64,000 nt of DNA from Robiginitalea marina (GTDB lineage Bacteria > Bacteroidota > Bacteroidia > Flavobacteriales > Flavobacteriaceae), in assembly GCF_024006985.1 (NCBI RefSeq), contig NZ_JAMXIB010000009.1, positions 58,694 to 122,693 of the forward strand. Reading direction: 5' to 3'. The notes below the pieces were generated by a model. It was not told the origin of the DNA. It did not search any database and was given only the letters and a program-made list of their open reading frames with translations. Position numbers and translations under genes: made by a program. Positions 53,241 through 61,269 of this stretch are shown here, piece by piece; within the stretch, counting starts at the first letter, position 1, and each line of letters begins with the position of its first letter.

Positions 53241-53260
53241 GGGTCGATTAAACCAAACGC

Positions 53261-55459
53261 ATGCAAAGATTAAGGTGGCTGGTGGTTTTCCTGCTGGTTC
53301 CTCTGCTTTCATACACGCAAAACCTTCCCGAAAAGGCTTTTACAGTTCGATATGTCACTGACCCCGTCGTGCTTGACGGCGTTCTTGACGAATATGTCTG
53401 GTCCCTGGCGGAAGCGGCAGAAGATTTCTGGGAATATTTTCCCGTAGACAGTATTTCCGCCCGGCAGCAGACCGAAATCAAGATGCTCTATGACGACACC
53501 AACCTCTATGTGGGGATTACGGTGCATACCGCAGGGAGGAACTATGCTATAGAGTCCCTGCGGCGCGATTTCCGCGCCGGGAATTCCGATAACATCACCC
53601 TGCTGTTCGACACCTTCAACGATGCCAACAATGCCTTCCTGTTTGGGATCAATCCCTATGGGGTACGCCGTGAGGGTTTGGTTTCCGGGGGCGGGCTCGA
53701 CCTTCGGGGGTTTACGATTTCCTGGGACGTAAAGTGGAGAGGGGAATCGAAGATCTACGACAACTATTACACTTCCGAACTCATCATCCCCCTGACTTCC
53801 TTCAAATTCAGGGAGGGGGAAACCAAGTGGCGGTTCAACAGCTACCGGTTTGACACCCAGTCCAACGAGCAGAGTACCTGGGTACACATCCCCCAGAACC
53901 AGAATATCTACGGGCTGACCTTTATGGGCGACATGGTCTTTGAAAGGCCCCTGGGCAAATCGCGCACCCCCTTTGCCCTGATCCCCTATATAACTGCAGG
54001 CAGTTTTAACGACCGGGAAAACCGGGAAAACGAAAACTTATTTAAGGTAGGCGGCGATGCGAAGGTTTCCATCGGCAACAGCATGAACCTGGATGTGACC
54101 CTGAACCCCGATTTTTCCCAGGTGGAAGTAGATGACCAGGTGACCAACCTCAGCCGTTTTGAGGTATCACTGCCTGAAAAAAGGCAATTCTTCATAGACA
54201 ACAACGACCTCTTCGCTGATTTTGGGGGTTCCCGAGACGCCAACCCGTTCTTTTCGCGCCGCATCGGGATTGCCGAAGACACCGCCGGAAACACCATTGA
54301 GAACCGCCTGGTAGGCGGGGTCCGCCTAAGCGGGAAGTTGAACCCGAAACTGCGGCTTGGTTTCTTCAGCATCCAGACCGAAAAGGACGCCCCCAATGAA
54401 ATCCCGTCGAACAACCATACCATGCTGGCTTTACAGCATGTGGTCTTTGCCCGTTCCAACATCGGCCTGTTTTTCATCAACCGGGTGGCCGGGGGGAATG
54501 ATGATTTCATTTCCCGGGACGAACGTTTCAATCGTGTCCTGGGCCTGGACTATAACCTGATTTCCCAGGACAACCTGTGGAACGGGAGGTTTTACCTGCA
54601 CCGTTCCTTCCAGCCCGATGCCAGCGGGAAAGACCTGTCTTCAGGGGCTACCGTGCGCTACAATTCCCGCAATTACGGCGCCTTCACAGACTGGGTTTAT
54701 ATCGGGGAAAATTTTCGTTCCGACCTCGGGTTTATCCCCAGGGTCGACATTGTGAAAGGGACCAGCGGTTTTTCGCGCACCTTCTGGCCGGAAGACAGTT
54801 ACCTGAACAACCACACCTTCCAGTTGCTTTCCCAACAGATCTGGAGCCCCAGCCTGGATATGCAACTTACCGATTACCGGCTGCAGGGGTCCTGGGAGGC
54901 CCGCTTCACTGACCAGTCACAGGCAAGCATCGAGATGCGCTCCCAATATACTTACCTGTTCGACGATTTCGATCCCACCGGGTCGGATGGGACGCCGCTC
55001 CCTGAAGATTCGGATTATTACTACAATAGCGTCCGCCTGGATTACCAGTCCGACAGAAGGCGGATTTTTTCCTATCGCGCCCAAAGCACCATAGGGGAAT
55101 TTTTTAACGGGCAGCGGTTTTCCCTGGAAGCCGGGGCCAACCTCAGGATTCAGCCCAGAGCCTTCCTCTCGGTGCAGGTGAATTACGACAAGCTCATGCT
55201 ACCTGATCCGTTTCCCTCTGCTGATATCTGGCTTATCGTACCGCGCATGGAGCTTACCTTTTCCAGGTCCTTGTTTTGGTCGACCCTGATCCAGTACAGC
55301 AACCAGAGGGACAACCTGGGCATCAACAGCCGCCTGCAATGGCGCTTTGCCCCCCTTTCGGACCTGTTTCTGGTCTATACCGACAATTACTTTGTGGACA
55401 CCTTCAACCCCAAGTTTCGCTCCATCAACCTGAAGCTCACTTACTGGCTCAATATCTAA
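53261..55459 (+). CDS. DUF5916 outer membrane protein with CBM9-like N-domain
   Basis: A 732-residue protein with a signal peptide (MQRLRWLVVFLLVPLLSYTQ). A CBM9-like beta-sandwich (about 30-215) has VLDGVLDEYVWSLA, EIKMLYDDTNLYVGI and LLFDTFNDANNAFLFGINPYG, and is followed by the DUF5916 barrel-like region that ends in alternating aromatic strands up to the last residue (LKLTYWLNI). This suggests an outer membrane barrel displaying or hiding a carbohydrate-binding domain. No glycosidase genes are near. The ligand is unknown. Confidence 0.87.
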   Translation: MQRLRWLVVFLLVPLLSYTQNLPEKAFTVRYVTDPVVLDGVLDEYVWSLAEAAEDFWEYFPVDSISARQQTEIKMLYDDTNLYVGITVHTAGRNYAIESLRRDFRAGNSDNITLLFDTFNDANNAFLFGINPYGVRREGLVSGGGLDLRGFTISWDVKWRGESKIYDNYYTSELIIPLTSFKFREGETKWRFNSYRFDTQSNEQSTWVHIPQNQNIYGLTFMGDMVFERPLGKSRTPFALIPYITAGSFNDRENRENENLFKVGGDAKVSIGNSMNLDVTLNPDFSQVEVDDQVTNLSRFEVSLPEKRQFFIDNNDLFADFGGSRDANPFFSRRIGIAEDTAGNTIENRLVGGVRLSGKLNPKLRLGFFSIQTEKDAPNEIPSNNHTMLALQHVVFARSNIGLFFINRVAGGNDDFISRDERFNRVLGLDYNLISQDNLWNGRFYLHRSFQPDASGKDLSSGATVRYNSRNYGAFTDWVYIGENFRSDLGFIPRVDIVKGTSGFSRTFWPEDSYLNNHTFQLLSQQIWSPSLDMQLTDYRLQGSWEARFTDQSQASIEMRSQYTYLFDDFDPTGSDGTPLPEDSDYYYNSVRLDYQSDRRRIFSYRAQSTIGEFFNGQRFSLEAGANLRIQPRAFLSVQVNYDKLMLPDPFPSADIWLIVPRMELTFSRSLFWSTLIQYSNQRDNLGINSRLQWRFAPLSDLFLVYTDNYFVDTFNPKFRSINLKLTYWLNI

Positions 55460-55497
55460 GCCCCGGGGGGCTGCCTTCGCGTTCCTGAATTTTACCC

Positions 55498-55505
55498 TAT
55501 CTTTT
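55498..55505 (+). promoter_or_regulatory. -7 promoter element for the DUF819 gene
   Basis: TATCTTTT, one mismatch, 19 bases before the ATG at 55525. Confidence 0.45.
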
Positions 55506-55524
55506 CCGGCAAAAACTTCCCGGA

Positions 55525-56787
55525 ATGGAAACACCCCTGATTACTGACGACACCATCGTATTCGGATTGCTGGCCCTATGCCTGGGGCTGGTATTCTATA
55601 CCTCGGGCCTGCAAAAGGGATTTTGGAAACAATTCTACAACTGGGTGCCGGCCATCCTTTTATGTTACCTCCTTCCCGCCATCCTGGCGAGCCTTGGGAT
55701 CATTTCGGATGAACATTCCCGGCTGTACTTCATGGCCAGCCGCTACCTGCTGCCGGCGGCCCTGGTGCTGATGACCCTCAGTATCGACCTGAAGGCCATC
55801 GCCCGGTTGGGCTCGAAGGCACTGATCATGTTCCTCACCGGAACCGCGGGGATTATTATCGGCGGGCCGGTGGCGATCATGCTGGTTTCCCTTTTTTCCC
55901 CGGAAACCGTTGGGGGAAATGATTTCGATGCCATCTGGAGGGGCCTGGCGACCATTGCCGGCAGTTGGATCGGCGGGGGCGCCAACCAGGCTGCCATGTT
56001 CGAGATCTTCCAGTTCAACCCCGACCGGTATGGGGAAATGATCCTGGTGGACGTGGTATGCGCAAATATCTGGATGGCGATCCTCTTGCTGGGGGTGGGC
56101 CGGAACCAGGCGATCGACCGTTGGCTGAAAGCCGACTCCTCGTCCATTGAAGCCCTGAAAAAAAAGGTGACTGCCTTTTCGGAAAGCATCACGCGGGTCC
56201 CCAGCCTGAGGGATTACCTGATAATGCTTTCCCTCGCCTTTGTGGCCGTCGGCCTGGCCCATTTCCTCGGAAATGGCCTGAGCGGGCGACTGAGCGATTC
56301 CTTTGAGTCCGTAAGGGACCCCAAAAGCTTCCTCTCTTTCCTCGGGGGGCAATTTTTCTGGATGGTGGTCCTGGCCACCCTGGCCGGCATCGGCATGTCC
56401 TTTACCCGGGCCCGGAACTACGAGGGGGCCGGGGCCAGCAAACTGGGAGGGGTTTTTATCTATATCCTGGTCGCCACCATTGGCATGAAAATGGACCTTG
56501 GCCGCATCCTGGAAAACCCCGGGCTCATCCTGCTGGGGCTCATCTGGATCGGCATCCATGCAGGCCTGCTCATTTTAGTGGCCAAACTGATCCGGGCACC
56601 TTTCTTTTTCCTGGCCGTGGGGAGCCAGGCCAATGTGGGCGGGGCGGCTTCTGCCCCTGTTGTCGCAGCGGAGTTCCACGCCTCCCTGAGTTCCGTAGGG
56701 GTCCTGTTGGCTGTGCTGGGCTATGTGGTGGGCACCGGGGGCGCCCTCTTTTGCGCGTACCTCATGGAAGTGGCTTCTTCCCTGTAA
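55525..56787 (+). CDS. DUF819 family membrane protein
   Basis: A 420-residue polytopic inner-membrane protein with about ten hydrophobic segments and an internal two-fold pattern: AGSWIGGGANQAAMFEIF in the first half and GSQANVGGAASAPVVAAEF in the second. These paired Gly-rich motifs are the hallmark of DUF819 (YjcL-like) proteins and resemble transporters with re-entrant loops. The substrate is unknown. It is a single gene. Confidence 0.88.
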   Translation: METPLITDDTIVFGLLALCLGLVFYTSGLQKGFWKQFYNWVPAILLCYLLPAILASLGIISDEHSRLYFMASRYLLPAALVLMTLSIDLKAIARLGSKALIMFLTGTAGIIIGGPVAIMLVSLFSPETVGGNDFDAIWRGLATIAGSWIGGGANQAAMFEIFQFNPDRYGEMILVDVVCANIWMAILLLGVGRNQAIDRWLKADSSSIEALKKKVTAFSESITRVPSLRDYLIMLSLAFVAVGLAHFLGNGLSGRLSDSFESVRDPKSFLSFLGGQFFWMVVLATLAGIGMSFTRARNYEGAGASKLGGVFIYILVATIGMKMDLGRILENPGLILLGLIWIGIHAGLLILVAKLIRAPFFFLAVGSQANVGGAASAPVVAAEFHASLSSVGVLLAVLGYVVGTGGALFCAYLMEVASSL

Positions 56788-56816
56788 AGGAGTTGCTGCA
56801 TTTTAGAAAAATAATG

Positions 56817-56824
56817 CATCTTTG
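56817..56824 (+). promoter_or_regulatory. Possible -7 element for the DUF4369 lipoprotein gene
   Basis: CATCTTTG, one mismatch in the first base of TAnnTTTG, 17 bases before the ATG at 56842. Confidence 0.35.
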
Positions 56825-56841
56825 CCCCCTAAAACAGTCCT

Positions 56842-57543
56842 ATGAGCAAGTACTTTCAACTCCTGGGGATCCTTTGGCTTCTGGCTTCCTGCGCCTCAGA
56901 TGACCCCAGGGCCATCATGGTGGTGGAAGGGAACATAGCGGGCCTTAAAAAAGGCACCCTCTACCTGCAGCATATCCCGGATTCAGCCCTGATAAACCTG
57001 GACTCCGTGGAAATAAACGGGGACGGGAAGTTCAGCCTTCAAACCCGTCTTTCCGAGCCCGATGTATACTACCTCTACCTTAAAAGCGCCGACAACAATG
57101 AACTGGACGACCGAATCCCCTTTTTTGGGGAACCCGGGCCGGTACGGATTAATTCAAGGTGGAATGCTTTCGAAAGCGAAGCCAGGATTGAGGCCGGGGA
57201 AATGCAGAAAAAATTTGAGCAATTCAGGGAAAACCTGTCCCGCTTCAACCTGCAGGAACTGGAACTGGCACGGGAAATGGTGGCCCTGCAGCTCCCCCGG
57301 GACTCTACCTTACTCGATTCCCTTCAACGCGCCTCGGAAAGGATCCTGAAGCGCAGGTACCTCTACGCCATCAACTTTGCGCTGAATAACCGGGATTCCT
57401 ACATGGCCCCTTATATCGCCTGGGCGGAGGTGCCCGATGCCAACCCAAAGCTCCTCGATTCCATCTACCGGGCGTTGCCCCCGGAGATTGCAAGTTCCAA
57501 ATACGGAAAGAAATTACAGGGACTTCTGGAAAAGGCCCCTTGA
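56842..57543 (+). CDS. DUF4369 domain lipoprotein
   Basis: A 233-residue protein with a lipobox (LGILWLLASC). It then has a DUF4369-type beta domain (about 30-125; VVEGNIAGLKKGTLYLQHI, LDSVEINGDGKFSLQTRL) and a helical C-terminal half (about 125-230). In many Bacteroidota proteins this domain precedes a thioredoxin/TlpA domain, which is absent here, so redox activity is not expected. Location: a membrane facing the periplasm. Function unknown. Confidence 0.82.
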   Translation: MSKYFQLLGILWLLASCASDDPRAIMVVEGNIAGLKKGTLYLQHIPDSALINLDSVEINGDGKFSLQTRLSEPDVYYLYLKSADNNELDDRIPFFGEPGPVRINSRWNAFESEARIEAGEMQKKFEQFRENLSRFNLQELELAREMVALQLPRDSTLLDSLQRASERILKRRYLYAINFALNNRDSYMAPYIAWAEVPDANPKLLDSIYRALPPEIASSKYGKKLQGLLEKAP

Positions 57544-57552
57544 TAAGGGGAT

Positions 57553-57822
57553 TCAGCCAAGCGTATTGAGTCGCTCAACCAACTGGGTCGCTTCTTTTTC
57601 CAGGGAGGCGCGGATCTCTTTGAGGTGGGCCTTCCGGTTGGGGACATCTTTTTGGTTTACCTGCGCAATGAGGGTATCAAACGTCTCGATCGCCTGGTCG
57701 ATTATGGCTGTCCCTTCCTGGGACCCTTCCTTTTGCTGGGTATTTTCGAGGATGTAAACGGCTTCGATGATATCGCCCAGCACGTTGTTGATGTCTTTTT
57801 TCAGGTCGCGTATGCTCGCCAT
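57553..57822 (-). CDS. Small helical conserved protein, unknown
   Basis: An 89-residue acidic, wholly helical protein (starts MASIRDLKKDINNVLGDII) without cysteines or a membrane segment. ATG 57822 was chosen over the in-frame start at 57840 because the latter overlaps the TACTTTTG -7 box. I do not recognise a named domain; the size and helix pattern look like a small cytosolic dimer. It converges with the DUF4369 gene. Confidence 0.7.
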   Translation of the reverse strand: MASIRDLKKDINNVLGDIIEAVYILENTQQKEGSQEGTAIIDQAIETFDTLIAQVNQKDVPNRKAHLKEIRASLEKEATQLVERLNTLG

Positions 57823-57837
57823 GGGATTTGTTTTGCG

Positions 57838-57845
57838 CAAAAGTA
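57838..57845 (-). promoter_or_regulatory. -7 promoter element for the 89-residue protein
   Basis: On the minus strand TACTTTTG, an exact match, 15 bases before the ATG at 57822. Confidence 0.6.
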
Positions 57846-57873
57846 CAACTTCCCCGGTAGAAATTGCAAAAGC

Positions 57874-58842
57874 CTACGGGCTTACTTCAAGAAGCCTGCA
57901 ACCCCCGGAGTTGATCTGTACGCTGCCTGCTGCGGCCGGGACCAGCACGGTTTCCCCCATCCGTACCTGCACGGCCTGCCCATCGACTGCAATCACGGCC
58001 TGGCCCCCAACGCAAAGGAAAATGGTGAAGGCCTTCCTCCCCCGGAGGTCGCGCTCCAGGTTTTTATCCACCTCCAGGTATGCGGTTTTAAAATACGCAC
58101 TGTCGACCATAGGGTTTGGCTGATTCCGCTTCCGCCCATAGGAGCGCCTGAAATCGTCTTTTTGCTGGAAATCCATAGCTTCCAGGGCCAGCTCGGTGTG
58201 CAGCTCCCGAAGGTTCCCGTTGGCATCCCGGCGATCGAAATCGTAGATCCGGTAGGTGACGTCGGAACTTTGCTGGATTTCCGCCAGCACGATCCCCCCG
58301 CCGATGGCGTGGATTTTCCCGTTATTGATGAAAAAAGCATCGCCTTCCCGCACCGGCTCGTAATGCAACAGGTCCAGAAGCTTACCCCCTTCCAGGGCCT
58401 GCAGGTATTCCTCCCGGCTGACATCCCGGTTAAAACCGATGATCAGTTCCGACCCGGGTTCTGCATCCAGGATATACCACATCTCGGTCTTTCCAAAAGA
58501 GTTATGACGCCTGCGCGCCAGGTCATCCCCGGGGTGGAGTTGTATTGAAAGGTCCTCGCGGGCGTGAAGGAATTTGATCAGTATGGGGAATTCCGTCCCA
58601 AACCGTTCGAGTACCCCGGTTCCCAGGAGGCCTTCGGGAAAGGTTTCGATAAGTTCCCATAGCGATTTTCCGGCATAGGGCCCATTTGCGATTACGGAAA
58701 CGTCCCCGGCAACCCCGGAGAGCTCCCAGCTCTCCCCGATGTCTTCCCCCGAAACGTCCTTGCCCAAAAAAGTTCGCAGCTTGTTGCCGCCCCAGAGCCG
58801 TTGCTTGAAAATCGGATGGAATTTAAGGGGGTATACTTCCAT
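57874..58842 (-). CDS. manA: Type I mannose-6-phosphate isomerase
   Basis: A 322-residue zinc enzyme interconverting fructose-6-P and mannose-6-P. It carries KQRLWGGNKLRTFLG, SIQLHPGDDLARRRHNSFGKTEMWYIL (zinc ligands and substrate-binding residues) and GKIHAIGGGIVLAEIQQSSDVTYRIYDFDR. This is the short bacterial form. It is the last gene of the idi-PTPS-bcp-manA operon, starting one base after the peroxiredoxin stop. Confidence 0.93.
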   Translation of the reverse strand: MEVYPLKFHPIFKQRLWGGNKLRTFLGKDVSGEDIGESWELSGVAGDVSVIANGPYAGKSLWELIETFPEGLLGTGVLERFGTEFPILIKFLHAREDLSIQLHPGDDLARRRHNSFGKTEMWYILDAEPGSELIIGFNRDVSREEYLQALEGGKLLDLLHYEPVREGDAFFINNGKIHAIGGGIVLAEIQQSSDVTYRIYDFDRRDANGNLRELHTELALEAMDFQQKDDFRRSYGRKRNQPNPMVDSAYFKTAYLEVDKNLERDLRGRKAFTIFLCVGGQAVIAVDGQAVQVRMGETVLVPAAAGSVQINSGGCRLLEVSP

Positions 58843-58843
58843 G

Positions 58844-59296
58844 CTACAGGTTCTTGATGGCCTTCAGGGCATTCTGTACATGGCCGGAGGCGCGCATTCC
58901 TTCAAAGGCCATGACCACCACCCCATTGCGATCCACCACAAAGGTCTCCCGCCCGGGCAACAGGTTCAAAAAACGGTTCTCGACCCGAAATTGCTTTCGG
59001 GCCTTCCGGTCGGGGTCGCTCAGCAGGATAAAGGGCAGGCGGTGCCTTTTTGAAAAACTGCGATGGGAATCCTGCGAATCCGAACTGATGCCGACCACCA
59101 GGGCTCCGGCTTCGGTAAAATCTTCATAGTGGTCCCGGAAAGCACAGGCCTCGGCCGTGCAACCCGGGGTGAAATCCTTGGGATAAAAAAAGATGACCAG
59201 GGGGGCCTTGCCCACATGGTCATTGCTGTGGAACCAGTTTCCCTCCTGATCCTTCAGGGAAAATTCCGGCATGGGGCTTCCTACGGGCAATCCCAT
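58844..59296 (-). CDS. bcp: Peroxiredoxin, BCP/PrxQ type
   Basis: A 150-residue thiol peroxidase. The peroxidatic C46 is in DFTPGCTAEA and the resolving C51 lies five residues later in the same helix, the usual PrxQ arrangement. The FFYPKDFTPGCT and ETFVVDRNGVVV segments confirm the family. Its start codon directly abuts the stop of the PTPS-like gene. Confidence 0.94.
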   Translation of the reverse strand: MGLPVGSPMPEFSLKDQEGNWFHSNDHVGKAPLVIFFYPKDFTPGCTAEACAFRDHYEDFTEAGALVVGISSDSQDSHRSFSKRHRLPFILLSDPDRKARKQFRVENRFLNLLPGRETFVVDRNGVVVMAFEGMRASGHVQNALKAIKNL

Positions 59297-59707
59297 TTAT
59301 TTCCCGGTATAGGTTACAAAATTCCGGGGGGTCTCGAAAAGCACTACTTCCAATTCCTGTTCAGCGGGAAGGTGCGGGCGTAACTTGTTCCAGATCACCA
59401 CGGCAATGTTCTCCGCCGTCGGGTTCAGGTTCCGGAATTCCGGCACCTCCTCGTTGAGGTTTTTGTGGTCAAACGCTTCTTCGACTTCCTCGCGGATCAG
59501 GTCCTTAAGGTCCTTCATGTCGACCACAAACCCGGTACGGGGGTCAATGGGCCCCGTAAGACTCACAATGAGCTCATAGTTGTGCCCATGGAAATGGGGG
59601 TTGCTGCACTTCCCAAAAACCTGTTTATTGGCCTGGTCATCCCAATCGGGCCGGTAAAGGCGATGGGCTGCATTGAAATGGGCTTTCCTGCTGACTTTTA
59701 CGTTCAT
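59297..59707 (-). CDS. 6-pyruvoyltetrahydropterin synthase-type protein (COG0720)
   Basis: A 136-residue T-fold enzyme acting on 7,8-dihydroneopterin triphosphate. The zinc ligands are H15 (NAAHRL), H40 and H42 (HFHGHNY) and the catalytic cysteine is C34 (FGKCSNP). The spacing C-x5-H-G-H, and H to Cys of 19 residues, is that of animal PTPS (H23, C42, H48, H50 in the rat enzyme) and not that of E. coli QueD (C-x3-H-G-H). It will often be labelled queD; PTPS activity toward a tetrahydropterin cofactor is at least as likely. It overlaps idi by four bases. Confidence 0.88.
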   Translation of the reverse strand: MNVKVSRKAHFNAAHRLYRPDWDDQANKQVFGKCSNPHFHGHNYELIVSLTGPIDPRTGFVVDMKDLKDLIREEVEEAFDHKNLNEEVPEFRNLNPTAENIAVVIWNKLRPHLPAEQELEVVLFETPRNFVTYTGK

Positions 59708-60240
59708 AGGCCTCTTTGCTTTTCCTTTTGGATGTGGGTAAAAAAGCGATCAAAGATAATGCGGAACCAGGCGGTGTACCGCCCGGGGTTAGTGACAAGG
59801 TCGGCGCGAATTCCATCCAGGCTCATCCACTTCCACCCGGCTACCTCTTCCGGGTTCACCTCTGGCTTCCCCTCGTAATAACCCAACAAAACATGATCCA
59901 GTTCGTGTTCAGTAAGGCCGTTGTCAAAAGGTGCTTTGTAAATAAAGGAGAAGAGTTCCTCCAGTTCGGTTTCAAAACCCATTTCCTCCCGAAGCCGGCG
60001 CTTCCCGGCTTCAATATTGCCTTCCCCTATACGCTGGTGGCTGCAACAGGTGTTGGTCCACAGCAACGGGGAATGGTACTTGTGGGCCGCCCGCTGTTGC
60101 AGGAGGACCTCCCCATGCCCATTGAGGACAAAAACGGAAAAAGCCCTGTGCAGGACGGCTTTTTCATGGGCTTCCATCTTGGGCATGGTGCCTATAACCT
60201 CGTCTTCGGGGGTAACCAGAATAACCTCTTCTTCTCTCAC
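59704..60240 (-). CDS. idi: Type 1 isopentenyl-diphosphate delta-isomerase
   Basis: A 178-residue Nudix-fold enzyme interconverting IPP and DMAPP. Catalytic C65 is in WTNTCCSHQR, and the conserved acidic residues are in EAGKRRLREEMGF and TEHELDHVLLG. The start is GTG 60240 because the family's opening (EEEVILVTPEDEVIG) needs it and no ATG is available. It lies 4 bases after a TATTTTTG -7 box, so the operon is predicted to be leaderless. First gene of the four-gene unit with the PTPS-like, bcp and manA genes. Confidence 0.94.
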   Translation of the reverse strand: MREEEVILVTPEDEVIGTMPKMEAHEKAVLHRAFSVFVLNGHGEVLLQQRAAHKYHSPLLWTNTCCSHQRIGEGNIEAGKRRLREEMGFETELEELFSFIYKAPFDNGLTEHELDHVLLGYYEGKPEVNPEEVAGWKWMSLDGIRADLVTNPGRYTAWFRIIFDRFFTHIQKEKQRGL

Positions 60241-60244
60241 ATCC

Positions 60245-60252
60245 CAAAAATA
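60245..60252 (-). promoter_or_regulatory. -7 promoter element for the idi operon
   Basis: On the minus strand TATTTTTG, an exact match, 4 bases before the idi GTG. Confidence 0.62.
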
Positions 60253-60308
60253 CGGCCTTTGGCCAAGAATTGGGTTAAGGCTTTGCTAAAATTAACAGGG
60301 CACGGCGC

Positions 60309-61265
60309 CTAGAAGAACCGGGGCGACTTTATGTTTCCCACCGACCGGATAAAGTCATACCTGAGGATTACCTCAAAGGAGCCGTCGTTGAAAATGGCGC
60401 CGCCGAGCTCGGTAATCTCACGGTCGTAGGCCAGGCCAATAAGGAAAGCCGGCGATAACTGGAACCCTACCATCCCGCTGACTGCCGCATCCCAGCGATA
60501 GGCCGCCCCCATGATGAACTTCTCGTTGTACATGAAATTGGCCGACACATCGACCTGAAGGGGGGCCCCCATGGCCATCTTGGTAAGCAGGGTTGGTTTG
60601 AATTTCCAGAGCGGGTGGAAATCCCAGACATATCCTGTAATCAGGTAAAAATTCATCTGTTCATCGGCTGTGGACAGGGAAGATTCCTCGAAATGGGTGG
60701 TTTCCAGGAACCTGGGTACCGAAAGCCCTGCATAAAACCGCTGGGTATGGTAGTATACTCCTGCCCCGACATTGGGCGAAAGCCTGTTCTGAATGTCCTG
60801 CTGGAGGGTAGCGTCAGGGTTGGTAGGGTCCTGGGTCAACTCCGAAAACCGGATGTCGAGCATATGGACACTCCCTTTGAGCCCGAAACTGAGCCGTGCA
60901 TCCCGGGCCAATTGTAGGGTATAGGAAAAATCGACATCAAAATAGGTTTCCGAAGTCGGGCCGATCTGGTCATTGACAATGGAAAAGCCGAGCCCCACCC
61001 CCCGGTACCCTACAGGGGTGTGCAGGTTCAGGGTCTGCGTTTTCGGGGCGCCATCCAGGCCCACCCACTGAGACCGGTGCAGGGCGGCGATGCTCAGATG
61101 GCCCCTTGAACCCGCATAGCCGGGGTTTACGCTCACCGTATTGTACATGTACTGGGTGTATTGTGCATCTTGCTGGGCCCGAAGGCCCTCCAGGGTACCA
61201 AAGGCCACTAGCAGGGTGCAGAAAACACATCGCAGAAACTTTTTGTTTTGGGGTAAAAGCTGCAT
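60309..61265 (-). CDS. PorP/SprF family type IX secretion protein
   Basis: A 318-residue outer-membrane protein with a signal peptide ending near LRAQ. The family opening QQDAQYTQYMYNTVSVNPGYAG is followed by a 14-strand-like barrel (RDARLSFGLKGSVHML, GAGVYYHTQRFYAGLSVPRF). In Bacteroidota these proteins anchor or help to export large adhesins carrying type-B sorting domains encoded next to them. It starts four bases after the stop of such a gene. Confidence 0.92.
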   Translation of the reverse strand: MQLLPQNKKFLRCVFCTLLVAFGTLEGLRAQQDAQYTQYMYNTVSVNPGYAGSRGHLSIAALHRSQWVGLDGAPKTQTLNLHTPVGYRGVGLGFSIVNDQIGPTSETYFDVDFSYTLQLARDARLSFGLKGSVHMLDIRFSELTQDPTNPDATLQQDIQNRLSPNVGAGVYYHTQRFYAGLSVPRFLETTHFEESSLSTADEQMNFYLITGYVWDFHPLWKFKPTLLTKMAMGAPLQVDVSANFMYNEKFIMGAAYRWDAAVSGMVGFQLSPAFLIGLAYDREITELGGAIFNDGSFEVILRYDFIRSVGNIKSPRFF

Positions 61266-61269
61266 TGGG

